Assembly (NCBI GenBank): GCA_949358305.1
Contig: OX442315.1
Coordinates: forward strand, 20,238,427 to 20,302,426
DNA from: Strigamia acuminata
Taxonomy: Eukaryota; Arthropoda; Chilopoda; Geophilomorpha; Linotaeniidae
Direction of reading: 5' to 3'
DNA: 64,000 nt
Numbering within the stretch: position 1 is the first letter of the stretch; every line of letters begins with the position of its first letter. The notes beneath the pieces were generated by a model. The model worked only from the letters and a program-made list of their open reading frames with translations. It did no database searches and was not told the DNA's origin. This document shows, in pieces, positions 1 to 13,800 of the stretch. The translations under genes were made by a program, and so were the position numbers.

Positions 1-3000
1 CGACACTGCTGTCATTTACCCCGAACCAGTGGACGGTGATCCAAACCACACCGCGTCGCCTTCGTCTCCCAAGACGACATCGGTTGCACCCATCGACCAT
101 TCAGGTAAAAAAAATATATACATATATATATTTTATTTTATTTTTATTCTAAAATTTCTTTTATTTTGATTCGATTTTATTTTCCTTGTTGGAAAAAATT
201 GCAACTTTTTGGTCGTATTACAAATGGGGGAAAAAATTGGTGTTCGGTGATGCATTACAAGTTAAGCACAGGTGCATGATGGAGAAGGCAACCTGACTGA
301 ATCCAGGTGATTTATTTGCTTGGAACGCGAAAGCGATTTTTTTTTTTTTTTTCGTATTTCGATTGCAGTGCGAGGGGGATAGCGAGAGAAAATAAGGTGG
401 TGGGGGGGAGGTCGCACAGACAATTTTTTGAAGAATCGACACCGAGTCCCCCGGGGATTTGCCTATTGGGTCCCTCGAGTTTGCATGCGATGCGCGACCC
501 ATCAAATGGTCCCCAGCGAGCATGCAACGCTAAACAAGAATCTGCCACGAACGCCACCAATTCCTCTCCGAACGATTTGTAAGGCGGCCAGGCGACGTCT
601 GTCTCCAAACCTCGAGATAACAAGACACACGGCCCCTGGGAATGGGATGCAGCGCCCGCCACGGACAGACGAGGAACAGGCGCGTGCGCAGAACGGGAGC
701 GCCTCTGTCAGGTTATTATTCCGTCGGCATTCATCTTTTCCGTTTAAAGATCGTTTTCTTTTATGTATTAGAGGATTTAAAAAGTTTGTGGGTTTGTTTT
801 ATCGAGGTCGTCCTTGAGTATTTGGTTGCCATGGCGACGAGATGCGGAGACAAGATGAATGGTTTGTTGACTGCGAGATGTTTGGTTGGGAGAAAATCTC
901 AGATTGATGAATTTATTTACCATCCGCGACTCTTAAGGTGAGTTGCGCTATAAGGAAAGTTTTTTTTTTCTTCTTTTTCTTTTTTTACGAGTTTATGTGA
1001 TGGGAACAGTTTGAACCCTTTGAAACCTTAGTTGTTTGCGTCATCACAAAAGGGTTTGAGTGACGGTTCATTGTTAGTTGTCGCCAAAACTCGTGCATGG
1101 AAGAGTAAGAAAAGGTGATGGCGAATATAGAAAAGAGAAAAAAGGCGATAAGGTCAGGTCAGCTGAAGGAGCATGAGTGGACGGTGGATGTTTCACGGTG
1201 CGATGGTTGTGGACAATGTGCATCCTGTCTGCGTCCACTGGTCATTCGGAGGATGTTCCTTTTCCTCATCCTCCTCTACCCAATAACTGCGCTTCAATAA
1301 ATCGTCCGGCTGTCATGCGCGGAAAGAGAGTGCATTTTCTTTCCATTGCTCGCTATTAGCCAATTGATCCATTCCACGTGTAATATTCTCGTAATTTGAT
1401 AGTTCCGATTAATCATATCTGTCTGCAGAGAAAACACGGGCCCGGTAATCACCGAATTGCTTGATGGATTTCTTTTGTACATTTCGAGAAAGAGAAAGAT
1501 TAGCATTATACATTATATAAAGATAAATTATACATTATATAAAGATAAATAGTTTTGTTTTATTTATAAATATCGAGATGTTCGTCGTGTTTTTATTTGA
1601 GTGAAAGCGGAGACAATGAATTGATAGTTTCCATTTTCTATTGGCGAATGTGAATCGAAGTCACACGTGATTGAGTGTACGATGTCGCCGATTTATGACC
1701 ACGGTCCCCCTCTCGGGTATCAGTAGGAATCCCCTAGTGTAATATCGTGGAATTATGGAGATATCCTTCGCTGACAAAATGTCCATGGCCAAATGATGCA
1801 GAAAGGAATTGGATTCCGATAGATGCAGCTCATTCCATTAGTAGTGGGAATTTGCTGTTATTATTGGGATGGGATGGGGACGTGGGAAGCAGATTTTAGT
1901 TTGTGATAAAATGTTTCCATACCGGGACATTGCATTTTGATCAATTTACGTCGCCTTGTTTTTCTGCTGATGAGTGATTAATGTGTCAGAAACGGTCGTT
2001 TTGCTCCCGCTTTTTATATGAAAACCTGGTGTTGCACTTTGTCTGATGAAATCCTTTCTTATGTGATGGCATTACGTTTATTATGTAATTTTGCCACAGT
2101 CAAAAGGAGGTTAATCATACATTTTTCTCTAATATTATATATATATATAACACTTGGATTTTGTGCATTGATGCTCTCATCTTTTTTCGATCGTCCATTT
2201 ACTTTCCATCGCGGTCGATCAGCGAACCCGTCGTCTGTAAATCGTTATGACTCGATGGGCATTTTTGAGAAGAAAAGTAACAAAAATTGAATAGAAAAAT
2301 TTGCAAGATTTAAATTATTCGGTGTTTAAAATTGTTTGGATTTTAAAATGTGAAAAAAAAGGAATTTGGCGTTTTTTGCCGGTGTAGAAATGCACCTCCG
2401 AGCAGTAGATTAAGCAAACGGAACCACGAATTCGTGTCGATTCTCGTCTCTTTCTTATCAGCTGGAGAGGATGGTCCGTTGCTATAGAAACAGAGATGGC
2501 GCTGTGGCTCCTGCGTGTCTAGCGCCCCATCTAGCGAAACTGGTATGGGGAACGGTCCCGCTTTGTGATTGGTCCGTAGAAGATACATTTTGAGCCTTAA
2601 TTCCTCTTTTATTGAAGGGCAGTGGTGGTCAGTTTATAGGTTATCAGTCTCGCTCGCCCCACTTTATCTCTCCTGCTGAACAGCGGGGGCCGCGAGATGA
2701 GGTGACGGAGTCATACACTCATATGAGGTTAGAAATGGCAACCAATACGGAGAAGTAATCAAAAAAGTTAACTAATCATTCGCCATCGACTTTTTTTTTT
2801 ATTTTTTTTTATTAATTGTGTGTTTTTTATGGAGAAATAAAAATTCTTTGATATCGAATCATAGGCTTAATTTAAACAAATAGAATGCTCAATATGCTAA
2901 TGGAATTGTCGATTGTACACACTTGTTGAAAGTCCAATTTCGGAATGGGAATCAATAATAAGGTAATTATTTTCCAATTGAGAATCTTTTTTTATGGGTT

Positions 3001-4820
3001 GCATTTTGAAAATCCTTTATTTTTCTCTTTCTCTTGTTTTTGCCAATGGTTATGGGTCTATTAACGCTTTCTTGAGATTCGGTATCATTCATCCTAAAAG
3101 AAAGTAATGTCATTTTTCTTGCCTTTCTCGTTGAATAATTTTAAGTAAACGATCTGAATTGGAAGCCTCTGGGTAATGGTTGTGGCATGAATTATGGTTG
3201 ATTGTGTGCAACCCACACATCCCACAATTCTTCCCATTTTACCACCTAAATCCAATTGCTTTATAACTTAAAATGACTACAAATTTGTCTATTTTTACGA
3301 GCTAAGAATTTCGAATTTTTGTGTATTAATCATTGATATTGCTCGCAAAAATATAAAAATTAGTTTTCTTATTATGAATCCAATTTTTTTTCTGTGTGTG
3401 TCTTTAATTTTATTTTGAAAAGTGAATCAAGTTTAATTACAGACCGTCGAGTGTTAATCCGGATTTTTTATTTTTTATTTTTTTTCTTCCTCTCTCACCA
3501 CACTCCTGATTTTTTTTCTTTTCATCTTTCATCACACTGTGATTATTAATTTGCAAGTTGTGGCAGCCGAGCTGAGGATGTGGCGAGTGCCGACTCACTC
3601 TTCTTCTCTCCTTCTTCTTTCAAAGTCACCCGAGTTCGGATCGGGAAAAGGGAGAGGCGGGGGATGAATTATTGAGTGTAATCAGAGTTTTTTCTTCTCC
3701 TTTGAAAACGCCAACATATAGTGATTAATTATTATTTCTTGTCAGGAAAGAAAAGTGCAGTGAACAGAGGGAAGATGAGAATATGCAGATTCGGGATGGG
3801 AATGGCAAAGAAAGTGCGCAGGGATGTGGATGTGGAACGGGAGAGGCGCGAGTTGCGCGTGTATAGGCTAAGTTATTTTGCCGTCGCCAGTATTGCGCAA
3901 TAAGAAAGGCGCCAAAATGAAGTTATTTAAATTTGATAGCAAGCACTACCACAGGGCCGGAAATTCAATTTGCCATTGATTCGTGATTGACATCCTGCGG
4001 GTGTTGCGTTTCACAAAATGAAAAGAACGTGTACGCTTCGAGCCGAGACCCTGTGGACGAGTTTCTCGATGGAAGGTAACGCTGGGGTAGCGGAGTGAGT
4101 GAGTGTGCGTCTCGTATTTCGCTCGTGTGTTTAAACGGGTGAATATTCAAATCGAGTTGCTGTGTTTTCACACTGAATGATGTGTCATCGCACTTCAACC
4201 TGCTCGAAAGGCTCTGATAGAAGGAAGAGTATTATTATTGCTTTTGTAATTTAAATTTGAAAGGAGAAAGAAAAGGAAAAAGAATAAAAAAAACACGGAG
4301 ATGAAAATATAAAATTTATGGGGTTTATAATAGTGCGTTGCAGTGAAGCATCAAGGAGGAACTTTTTTCTTTTACTTGTACGAAGAATATTTTTAAAATA
4401 TTTTTTTATATAGTATTATTTATATGGGGAAAGGGGAGACAATGAACTTGGGGTTGCGAATAAATTGATTGACGGGCTAGGAGGAACGAGAGTGTGTTTT
4501 GTGACAACGGATAAGTGTTGGTCACGTGACAAATGATAGGCCTTATAGAGATGGAAATTTCATCTTTTTGCTATTCATGTGTCTTGGTGGACTCATTGGT
4601 CGACCTGAATGACAATCACTCGATTCTCTGGGACCGTGACTCACTTTGTAATACAATAGCATTGAAAAATTTATTGTTGAATCGGCGTCATACATATGGA
4701 CACGAGCTTATTGCAGGAACTAAGAAATATTGCCGTATTTTCTTCCCTTCTCTTTTTCTTTACGACTTGCTCATATAAACTGATTGACTCGACCCTGAAC
4801 TTTTAAATAAATTTCTAAAA

Positions 4821-4851
<31 letters not shown>

Positions 4852-7800
4852 ATTCGCTTAAATTGATTTTATTTTTTGGCTTTCCTTTAAGCGGAGGTAC
4901 AGTACTTCTTTTGTTTAAATTTTAGTGTACCTTTGGGTTAGATTGGTGTCACAAGTGGATTCTTTTGGTTTTATTTACCTGTAGGGACGATTTTTCCCTT
5001 CATGTCGACGTGAAAACGGTTATAAAAACGATGTAAAGCGGTGCTGTCTCGTCTCATGACAAATACTCTCAATCCTCCTCTCTCTCTCACTTGGGAAGAA
5101 GCGTTATTGCTCAAGAAAAAGCTTGTTGGCGCCCTTTACTTCTATATAAAGTGAAGGTTCCTATCAGCCGCTAGAGACTTTCCCGGTTGGTATTAAAGGG
5201 AAAATTACGGCGGGATTTTTTTAGCCACTTTTCACACAACCCACGAGTGTTTTTAAGATGACAGGTGCAAATACTTATTCCATTACCTCAATCCTTTATA
5301 TTTTTCAGTTGAAATTCTTTTCATCTCCCTTTAAATAATGGTATCTACCTTTTGATAACAAAGTCGAGGGTATTCAAGACCCCCTCTTTTATTCCCCCCT
5401 TTTTTTTAACCCTGTGATGGAGATAATGGGTCTCCTGACACAGGCAAGGGGATGATGCTGATTAGCATTGAAATAAACTCATTGGCACCAAAACGAATCA
5501 TCCTTTTCCGTCCCATCTATCTTGGAATCGGGGTTGATGATGAACGTTGCGCGAGGGAAGAATTTCGTTCGATATGTCTAATTTCTGGTCTCGTATTGCC
5601 CCAATTACGGGTGATGTGGTCGGTTTCAGGACGGTGTTTATACGGGGAAATGATTGGCAGATCAGCGGTGGAAATCTTTCTTCTTGTTCTCATGCAGGGG
5701 GTCAGGTGTGGACTGGATTTTGCCACATCATTACGAGGAGGAAAAAAAAGTTCTCTGCCAGATAAGACACGCGTGCTTGACGAGCCTGCATGCGACACAT
5801 TTAACGAGGTGGGTTCTCTTTTAGGAACAGATGTCGATCATTAGTGGGAACCTTTACCTCTTTGCACCTTTGCGAATGTTTGCGACGCCGACAGGTTCGT
5901 CTGGATGTTGATGTTTGAGATTTTCTCAACCGATTTGCGTCGGTAATGAAGGTCGGCGTCGTCTCTTCATCCTTTTGCTGTTTCGTCATGTGAGGAAAAT
6001 CTTTTCACTTTTTTCTCGCGTCTTAAGTTTTAAAATGACACAATTTTTGATAGATGGCAACTAAGTTTTGGTGAAAAATGATTTATGAGGAATATTTGGG
6101 ATGCAATGCACCTTTTATGATGTGATGGGGAAGAACAAGAGAGGATAGGGACGAACGCCATTATGAGCTCGCGTTTTCTATAACACAAGAAGTTGATTTT
6201 TCTTCGTCGTCTTCTTTTCTTATCTTTTTTTTTTTTTTTCGTTCGTTCTTTTTTGTTTGGCTTTTATCCCTTTTTTTTCGGGAGGTTTCTTGTCAAGCAG
6301 ATGACAAATAGGGGGAAATAACTGGTGGCAGGAAGAAAGGAAAAAATCAACAGACCATGAGAAATAAAATACCCTTTTGCTAGGATTTGTACTTGTGGAT
6401 GCAAAGTCCTTTTCAAAACTCATTTGGGAAAGAGCCAAGTCTCCGTGGAAAAAAGGTGTTTGGTTTTAGGACTATTATTATATAGTTTTTCTTTTTTTTT
6501 TCTTTTCCTACTGCAAATGGACTCGGTTGAAAGTTTTTATGGTTTTTTTAGTTGGTTGGGAAAATGGAAAAAGATAAAGGGAGCAGCGAGTAAAGCCGTG
6601 ATTGGGTGCGAATGATTGACAGGTACATTTGGTTGATACCTGGCGGAACTGTTAGTTACCAATCATTCTTTATTGCCGAAGGGAGGCAGTTTAGTGGTGA
6701 AATAAGTCTAATTGCATTGAAGGGTCGTTGAATCCTGATTGCAGGTGAAATCGTTCTTCCATCAGTTGGGGTTTTGTTGAGACAGGAGGGGACGACGATT
6801 GGGTAGTGGCACGTTGGGGGTAATAAAGGTGTGATAACAAGTGTACTCAAGTGGAAAATTACTTTTGAGTGTGTATCACTTCTGCCGCGAGTTTAGTCGC
6901 AAGAAATTGCTTTTTCCACAACATTATTAAAAATAATTGAAAATTAATATTATTTTTTTGGGGGGTTTTAAATGAAGGGGGGGAGAATGTATGGTCGAAC
7001 ATGATTGATGAAATTGTGGTGAAATTTGAGTCGGTTCACTCACGAAATTGGAATCGATCTCAAATGTTTGGTAGGCAGGTAACGCTGACTTGTGAGTCGA
7101 GTCGTGCGACCGGGCTATATTTCACCTGTGGGTATTGGTGATTAATTACTGTCGCTGAAGGTGCTCGTAGATGTCCACCACTGCGCCTTGTGGTCACACA
7201 GTCATCGATCGACTGCCCTCTTTCTCTTCCTCCTTCGCCCGCTCTTTCCACCTTTTCCTGCCTTTCCTTCGCCATCTTGAGCATTGATTTGATGAACGAC
7301 GCGTTCTGTACAGGTCCCCGAGGTGACAACTCCCCCGTTTGCAGAACCGAGAACGTGCTGACCTTGGCGTTGCGCCGATAACCATGATGAATACGAAATC
7401 GTTGGCTCAATTTTTTTCCCCTTTTATAAGATAAATTTAATAAAAAAAAAAGAAAAAAAAGGGGATTTAAAAAAGAAAATAATAAGACAATAGTTTAGAA
7501 TTAGGGTTAAGTTGTTAGGGTGAAAGATGTGGGCTTCGCATGTGCATCCCATAAGGAGCTGAATTGTTTTGTTTATAGAAATTCCTCTTGTCTCGGTAAA
7601 TAATCGTAAAGTTGTCAACAGTTAGCGAGTGTGTAAGGGTAAAAAAGAAAGAGGGGGAAAAAGAAAAGAAAGGGGAGAGTTGAAAATGCAATGGATTTCA
7701 TCTGAAGCAGTTTACACTTCATTCGTTGTGGGTTTTGCTCACAACCCTCATGGTTGGTGTCCCCACTTGGTTTTTGATGGACGTTTCCATTCAGTGCTGA

Positions 7801-10800
7801 CGGTTCGAAGGCAGAAGCGAGGACATGTGTATAAATTCGATGCTGAGGTTACTAGGTCGGTGCGGATGGGGGCTGCTTGAGTGTTTATTTCACACACTGT
7901 GATGATGATGATGATATTGGGAATTGGAAATGACTCGGGAGATATGGGGAGGGAAAAAAATCTTTCACCTCTTCTTGGTGCGATGGTTAAGAACACTAGC
8001 ATTTCTCTCCTGTTCTATGTCTATAGGAAATCAATCAGGGGATGATAGAAACACACAGGTGCTGTTGCTCGCGGGTTTGGTTGGAGGAGACGCACTCGTC
8101 TTTTAGTTGGGCTTTGGGTTAAAACGCAGTTCAATGACACTTTTTTTTTTTTTTTTTTTTTTTTGCGGATAAAAAAAATGTATCATTTTTCAAAAATTTT
8201 AATCTTTGACATTTCGGGGAAATGACCTTTTTTTTTTTTTTTTTGGAGAAATGAAATTGAAAAAAAAGGGAAAATTATGACTGATAAATAAAACGTCCGA
8301 TTTGTCGAAGCAGAAAAAAAAGGCATCAGACGAATGGGGTGAGAATAATTACCGTGGAATAATAGTTTAATTACATTGGTTCTATTCATTTTTTGTTTTA
8401 ATTTTTGGGAAGAAAAAAATTTGTAATGTGTAATTCATAGTCCTTATTCTCGTTCTTCATGTTTCCGCTTGACTTCCTTATTAAATTTGTGCGTGCTAGC
8501 GCAAGGAAGTTAATAAAACGCGCGCGATACAAGCACTTTAAAAGTTTTCAATTAATTCCAAACCATTTTGCCGCGCGATGACACTAATAGAGTCTTAACC
8601 TTCACCTTTTGTTATCCTCCAATTATACGAGAAAATGCGCCACCCTTGCAAACTAAGATTGACATCTGAGACTCCTCCTTTCCGACAAACTGTCGCCTTG
8701 GGCTCACTATTCATCTCCAATTTCCTTGTGTTCAATTAAAAAAGACTCCTGGTCGATGTTTACGCCCTCCAGCTGCAAACTGGACAACTAGTGTGAAAAC
8801 CACGCGCAACTATCTGCCGTTTCTCTCCATTTTTTTCTTTCTTTCATATTTCGATTGAAGGATTTCTTTCTTTCAATGCGAGATCAATAAGCAGACATCG
8901 TCTCGTAAATTTGCCGGGTTCACTTCGTATTGATATCATTTTGCGTGTCTTATTTATTATTTATTTCGCGACTAGATAAGATCGGTTTATTAAATTTGTT
9001 TTGGCTGGAACTCGGATTTCGTAAGGGAATTAAAGATTTGTCGTGATTTTAATTCCACTGGAGGTTTTTTTTATTTTATTTGAAATACAGTTGCAGGTTT
9101 TTGTTGATAAAAAGCGAAACGATGCAAATTTCCTGTTTGTCGGTGACGTCCACTTGACGTTCGGTTTGGATGGAATGACGTGAGAAAATTGTGATTATCA
9201 CTTTGTGCTTTTGTGGTAGGTGTCAGTCTAGTTTGAATGGGACTTCCTCCCCCGTGAATTTCACCACGTAATTACCTCGACGCTGGTAATTAAATACTTT
9301 TTCTAAATTATTCTCTGTGTCCCACGTGATTGGAGACACGTCAAGTGCGAGTTTTTCTTTCTCGGAGCCGTTTCTTTTGCTTCGTCAGAAGAAGGAGGGA
9401 AAAAAAATGGTAATTGCACTATTTTTTTCCCCGTCGTGGAAATCTATGGATTCTTTGTTACTAAAGACGAGCGAAAAGAATAATTTTCTAATTGTCGATT
9501 TATCTTGCAACTTGAGTTGACTTTAAAAAGTAGTCCGTATAAAAATTTAAAGTTTTGAGTTTCCGTCACTTTAATTTGTAGCGTGGGCGGCGCAGAAGTT
9601 AGCACAGGTGGCGCCCGTTTTCAATTAAGTTGGTGTGATGTGTAGTGTTCCTGCGTCCTCAGCATTCTTTGCTTGACCCTTCTTGACCAGAACTGCCATT
9701 TTTTTTCCTTCCTTGTCCCTCCTTCTCGCTCGCGTGCGATGATAATAAAGGTGCGGGAGTAAGATCCGTTTGGATGGACGCACCGGGAAATAAATTTAGA
9801 TGGAAATGCTAATTTATCAGCTGGACCCGTAAGTGAAGAGTTGGAGAACTAAGAAGCAGAAAGTCGTGTCTAAATGGAAATGCGATATCATCGAGAGGGT
9901 TTTTGAGTTTTAAAGATGATTTCGCAGGTAGGAAATAGGGTTGGCGGGAACAGATGTTTGTTTTCCGACTTGTTTGTGTCAGACAATTAATATTTGGTGA
10001 CGCGAACATGGAGAGGATTAATATTTGCATTTGTCCCAGGAGGCTTAGGATTGGCGTGAGGGATGTGTGAGGGTTAGTGTCCTTTCCTGATTGATCTCCC
10101 TCGGGATTGGAAGGTGGGTAGTTGGGAGAGGCGCAAATCATTAAGGGTACGTAGGACGTGGATGGAGTAGCGAGCAAAGCTGAAGAAGTAACGGCCCCGC
10201 TATGTGATTGGTCATACAGATGACCTCAGGTGGTCATTTCGTCACGTTAAGTGCAGACAAGTCACGTAGAAAGAGGGAGAAAGAGGAAATGAGCATGCGC
10301 ACAATTATCTGACTGGTGGATCTCTTCAAGTGGGTCTTTTGCTTTTAATACAACTCGTTTGGAAAGGAAATGGTTTTATTTTGCTCGAAAAACTTTTCAC
10401 TTTTATTATTTTTTTCGTTTTGTTTGGTTTTACTTGTATATATATAAAAAAGAATATTTTTGGGGGTGATAAGTTGAAAAGTGTATCTATCTATCCAGGT
10501 GAAGCGAAGAGAGAGAGAGAGAATGTGGTGAGCACAGGTGCACTTTATCTAGCACGAGAGCCGAGTAATCAGTGGGGGATCAGGTGTAATTTCCGGAGCT
10601 TGGGTGTAAACGGGAGGAGAATCGCAACAAAGATGAAGTTAGGAAGGAAAACCTCGCGATTGGAGATTGTGGAGGGGAGAAAACGCACTGACAAATGATG
10701 ACCGTTTGTGCTGTTGGAGGAGGAAGTTGAAAGCGAGGAGAAGTGAAGGTGCGAGCGTGTGGTGAAGGTGGATCGATATAACGATCGCCGTATTAATTTT

Positions 10801-13800
10801 GTGCCCCCGCCAGATATTACGTGATATTAAGCAGACAATAAAAGCGCGACTCTGCTCTTTTCACCTCTACACGCGCCAGCCTCGGGCATTCAATTTGGTA
10901 CAAGAGGCGTCTCCTCTCTTCTCCTCTCTTCCTTCTCCTTCTCTCCCTTCACCGAGGGTGCGGGCGCGGATCTCTCTCGTCTCGACTCGAGGTGGACGGT
11001 GTTCTCATGATGGCACCAGATTCGTGTGCCACCTTGAAGAGCGATTTTATATCGTGCATTACGAGCCACGAGTATGCACTTTTAATAAATGTCTGCTCTC
11101 TCCCGCTCTCTCTTTCTCTTTGCGCTTGCGTGTATAACGAGTGTAGAGGGCAGTTAGGCACAGACCATGCAAACCATTTGCATTATCATTAGGGTTGCAT
11201 CAAAAGGTGGTGCGTATCGTTGGCAGCATAGATGAAAAGCAAAGAGGAGAGAGAGTGAGAGCGGTGTTGGTGCGCGTTTCTCTTAATTGACCCTTGTCCC
11301 TCGTCTCAGCAGGTGCCCCTTTGCGAAATTATGATGGTCGCGCATTTTGAACCACGAAGGAGGATTTGTCAACGTAATTCGCTTCTCTCTTTCTCTCTCT
11401 CGGAATGAATGATGAAAAGAGACATTTTCCGAGAACATTAAATTGGTAAATGGCGGCCAGTTGTGTTGCGGTGAAGCCGGCATAAAGCACCCCGCTAGAG
11501 GCTATTGGTGTATGGGTGAGGTGAGGTGAGAGGGTGGGTGAGTGAGTGAGGATTCACTATTTTTCCCTGGGGGGAAATGGTCTCCCAATCTGAGCAATCA
11601 AGCGTTGTGGCCTTTCAAGTTCTAATCACACAATCAAGTGCTGCAGGGGAGACTCTCAATTACTAAAAGATGGCGTAAAAATGGAAAATACAAAGTACAA
11701 ATAAAACACAATAAAATAATGCTCTAATTTGAGCATTATATGTTATGTACCGGTAATAAAATGGTGCGGAGGAATGAAGGTGGGGCTGGGGGAATGTGAA
11801 AGGCAGGTGATGATAGCGAAATGAATTGCAATTGATTGGCACGAAATTAATTATTTGTGAGACGGGTGCCATGAAAATGCGCGGATGCAGTAATCGGATT
11901 GGACATTGCACTCGATACCTGCTTTTAATTGGGAGGGTGCAGGAGATGGTGAGCATACAGCTGTAGAGGTGTGTGTGTGAGTGGGTGAGTCATCAATCAA
12001 TGGACCTCCGCTTGTCACGAGGTGAGGGTTTGGGGGATAAAAGAGGGGGTGGAGGGATCGTCTTCTTGCAAATGATCGATCGATCGATCGATCGATTGGA
12101 GATTGTCCTTTAGCGGCTCGCAAGACGCAGCTTTCCATGGGACGACAATAGATGGACCGATGTATTTAATCAATGAGTCACAGATAAAAGGAACAAAAGA
12201 GTTTCGTTCGGCGGGAGAGAGAGAGCGAGAAGAGCGCGGGGGAACAACGGTGCAAACGAGCGAGTTATAAGTGCGGATGGTTCAATCGAGACGAATTAAA
12301 GAAAAGTCGGTGAGGGAAGGGGTTTGGTGCAAATGCAATTTGATTCGAGTCCCAATGTGAATCCATTTGAGTGTAGGTGGCAGTTGAGAAGGAATGGGGG
12401 AGTGGATGGCGCATTCCCAACGGCCTGTTACCTTCCTCTGCCAGTTAATTTGCACCAAATCGCAGCCACCCCTGAGCGCAGCCGTGCAGTGATTTATTAG
12501 CCCAAAAAGTGAATGCAAATGAGCCATACATTGTAATTTTCTTCTCCCCTTTTCTTCGTTTTTTTTTTCTCTCACTCGTGGCGCGGTAGATCGACGAAAC
12601 CAGCTGTCGAGAGTAACGGAGACTGATGGAAGAAAAGAATCTATTTTTTTTTTCAGTTTTTTTTTTTTTTGCTTTAAAAAGCAAATGTATTTTTTTTTAT
12701 ATATAGAAATATATATAAATTTTTTTTTTACTCGTGTATTGTCGAGGCGGAAGGAAAAAATTGTGTGTCCAAAGCGGTGTAAAGTTGCCATTGATGAAAT
12801 AGAAAAGGGAAAGATTTGCCTAATTAAAAGCAGTGCAAATGGAGTGGGCGCTGAGGATCGAATGGAGTGACGCGAAGCCGAATTGAGGTGCCGAGTTTGA
12901 GGGAAGAAACAAAGGGCCTCTCATTAGCAGATAAATTTGCTGTAAGGTGTAGAGTCAGCGCAAGAACGCGGAGAATTCGTAATCTCGTCTTGCTGTGGGA
13001 AGCGAGCGAGCGATCGGTTCGGGGCGACGAGAGAGAGAGAATGCGCGGCTCCGCATCGCATCGCATCGCAACGGTCGCATTGATAATATTCAAATGGTTT
13101 GCGAACGATCCGATTTCCGTTCTTGTTCTCGACACCTTAGTTTTCGCTTCGAGTTGCAGTTGGCGCCGAGTGTCTAAAAGTGATAGCCGTCGTTGACACT
13201 CTTCAGGTCGGTTAGGTTTGGTGTAATTAAAGTGGAGTTTGAGATCGGTTTGGAAATGTTTGTGTTTCCAATTGCCTTTATTGATGAATGGGTGTGGCGC
13301 AGGGGGCGGCGAGAATTTCGTTTGTGTGATTTACAACTCGGCGCGTTGTCGTGGCGAAGAGAATGCAAATCGAATCGGAGGCTGTTAACCTAAAATGGAT
13401 TGATGACGGGTCCAAGAGGAAGAGCGAGACAGACCCCTTGCTGCGTATGTACGACCGATTGCCCGTTTCAAGCGAACAGATTTCAAACGTCAGCGATTAT
13501 TGCGTAGTTGGATCTATCGATCCGTTCAATCGGCTTGCAATTGCCGGCTCTGACTGTGTCGTGTCGTGTCGTGTCGTCTGATCGATGGCCGATGAGGACA
13601 CCGCTTCGACTATTTTTCACGGCAATTTCGCCAGTTTTAATTTGGCCCCGGCGTGTACGTATTCGGATGTTTGATTGGCGTCGACTTAGGCACGCACTCG
13701 GCGTAATGAGAGCGCGATCACGAACAAATGTCGCGGCACGTGTCAAGACGATGCTATGCACAACAGCTGCCGATGGTACCTCTTTTAGTTGGGGCGTGTC

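Noticed and set aside
12282-12791. 169-codon minus-strand frame in the zfh-1 intron
   Set aside because: Poly-Lys translation of T tracts with no conserved block or splice context.
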